A stretch of DNA of 5,350 nucleotides, from contig LVBO01000191.1 in the NCBI GenBank assembly GCA_001604435.1, positions 1-5,350 of the forward strand, given 5' to 3'. The DNA comes from Synergistales bacterium Syner_01. Lineage in GTDB: Bacteria > Synergistota > Synergistia > Synergistales > Aminobacteriaceae. Within the stretch, counting starts at the first letter, position 1; every line of letters starts with the position of its first letter. Under the pieces are notes generated by a model. It ran no database searches, was not told the DNA's origin, and saw only the letters and a program-made list of their open reading frames with translations. Shown here piece by piece: positions 4,374 to 5,350 of the stretch. Both the position numbers and the translations under genes were made by a program.

Positions 4374-5350
4374 CACACTCTCCCTCCTTTTCCGGAAAAC
4401 ACTTCCGACAACCTGTTTGCGGCCTCTTCCACAGAGAACGGAAGTCCATTGTACTTCAGCACCGTTTTCGTAGCAGCGATCCCCGTATGCGCACGGAGCA
4501 GTCGGGAGAATTGGGCCGTGCTGTTCCCTTCCGCCACGACAATCGTACGCGCACGATTCAGCAGATCCGCCACAGAAGTATGTAGTGGCCAGAGCTGTTC
4601 GAAGGCCAACAGAGACGTTTCCTTCAAATCCAGGAGCGACAACGCCTCTCTGAAGATCGGGATAGTCGATCCCCAGCAGATCACAAGATCCGCATAGTTC
4701 TCCGGGCCGTACAGTTTCGGAGGGAGGGCCTCCGCACGCATACCTTCCAGCTTTCGCATCCTCTTGTCCTGCATGCGCTTCCTGAGCTCGAAATTTTCGT
4801 AGACGTGCCCGACCTCGTCGTGCTCATGGCTGTCCGCGCCGACGAGACCTCTCCCCCACCCAGGGACGCCGAAGGGAGAGCACCCCGAAGGGACATCCTC
4901 GTATCTCCTGTACTCCTCTTCGGTCTCCGGGATAACAGCAGGCGCCTCAATTAGCAGCAGATCCTCCGGACGCACATTGTAAAAGGAGTCCACAAAATAC
5001 TGATCGGTCAGCATAATCGCGGGCGTCTGATATTTCGAAGTCACCCGGAACGCCTCCTGGGCAAGCGAGAAGGCGCTTTCAATGCTTCCCGGCGCATAGA
5101 GAGCCCTCGGGAACTCTCCATGCCCTGCGTAGAGAGCAAGCTCGAGATCGGCCTGCTCGGTCCTTGTCGCCATTCCCGTCGCAGGGCCGGGCCTCTGGGA
5201 GAGATGCACCACGACGGGTGTCTCCATGACGCCGGCCAAGCTCAGCCCCTCGCCCATCAGAGCAAAACCGCCACCCGAAGTGGTCACCAGAGGGCGAGCG
5301 CCCGCATATGCTGCACCGATCGCCATATTTATCGCCGCAAGTTCGTCCTC
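4373..5350 (-). CDS. korA: 2-oxoacid:ferredoxin oxidoreductase, alpha subunit (5' end beyond the window)
   Basis: The alpha subunit contributes the pyrimidine-binding and CoA-side domains of the ferredoxin-dependent 2-oxoacid oxidoreductase and works with the beta subunit encoded just downstream. The frame is open to position 5350, giving 325 residues; Met at 5326 is internal because the conserved EDELAAINMAIGAAYAG spans it. Visible landmarks in order are TTSGGGFALMGEGLSLAG, QRPGPATGMATRTEQADL, AGHGEFPRALYAPGS, YQTPAIMLTDQYF, DSHEHDEVGHV, QDKRMRKLEGM, the domain-III start VICWGSTIPIFREAL, and FEQLWPLHTS with VVAEGNSTAQFSRLLR near the C terminus. These match KorA-type alpha subunits. At least about 50 residues are missing upstream, or over 200 if a gamma domain is fused at the N terminus, as in many KorA proteins. 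The gene ends with TGA at 4373-4375, overlapping the beta start. The operon promoter is outside the window. Confidence 0.92.
   Translation of the reverse strand, partial: EDELAAINMAIGAAYAGARPLVTTSGGGFALMGEGLSLAGVMETPVVVHLSQRPGPATGMATRTEQADLELALYAGHGEFPRALYAPGSIESAFSLAQEAFRVTSKYQTPAIMLTDQYFVDSFYNVRPEDLLLIEAPAVIPETEEEYRRYEDVPSGCSPFGVPGWGRGLVGADSHEHDEVGHVYENFELRKRMQDKRMRKLEGMRAEALPPKLYGPENYADLVICWGSTIPIFREALSLLDLKETSLLAFEQLWPLHTSVADLLNRARTIVVAEGNSTAQFSRLLRAHTGIAATKTVLKYNGLPFSVEEAANRLSEVFSGKGGRV

Noticed and set aside
3387..4697. Long plus-strand open frame (436 codons)
   Set aside because: It lies antisense to the beta- and alpha-subunit genes and part of the peroxiredoxin, which have clear family motifs. 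Its translation is arginine- and serine-rich with no recognisable domain.

Overview
This window most likely comes from a strictly anaerobic, moderately GC-rich bacterium. Three things point that way: a CIRCE/HrcA-controlled heat-shock operon, a ferredoxin-type 2-oxoacid oxidoreductase, and what appears to be a selenocysteine-containing peroxiredoxin. The protein sequences look to me like the Synergistota or neighbouring anaerobic phyla. That placement is recalled resemblance, not a search result.

Layout: (1) 1-1350, minus strand: the start of a class I heat-shock operon. A TTGACA-type promoter and a CIRCE operator precede hrcA, and grpE follows 25 nt later and runs off the window. (2) 1450-2097, plus strand: a histidine phosphatase (phosphoglycerate-mutase-like), divergent from hrcA. 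(3) 2257-3000, plus strand: an unrecognised protein with a clear signal peptide and a probable TTG start, closed by a strong intrinsic terminator at 3012-3044. (4) 3043-5350, minus strand: an operon read right to left. It holds the alpha subunit (5' end beyond the window) and beta subunit of a 2-oxoacid:ferredoxin oxidoreductase, then a BCP-type peroxiredoxin. Stops, starts and Shine-Dalgarno sites of the three genes overlap or nearly touch.

The main finding is in the peroxiredoxin. Read conventionally it looks like a truncated gene, with an orphan C-terminal reading frame starting at 3348. The frame is actually continuous from an ATG at 3504 (strong AGGAGG site) to the TAA at 3043, interrupted by one in-frame TGA at 3379-3381. 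That TGA sits exactly where the family has its peroxidatic cysteine (SKDNTSG-[TGA]-TNEV against the family's KDNTxGCT). A hairpin with a G-containing apical loop follows the TGA at the distance expected of a bacterial SECIS element. I read this as a 153-residue selenoprotein with Sec42, coupled translationally to an oxygen-sensitive ferredoxin enzyme.

A second point is in the oxidoreductase beta subunit. Glutamine occupies the position where related enzymes have the third cysteine ligand of the [4Fe-4S] cluster.

No stretch over 300 bases lacks a gene. The longest gaps are 1253-1449 and 2098-2256, and both hold regulatory candidates. I saw no tRNA, rRNA, CRISPR array or mobile element.
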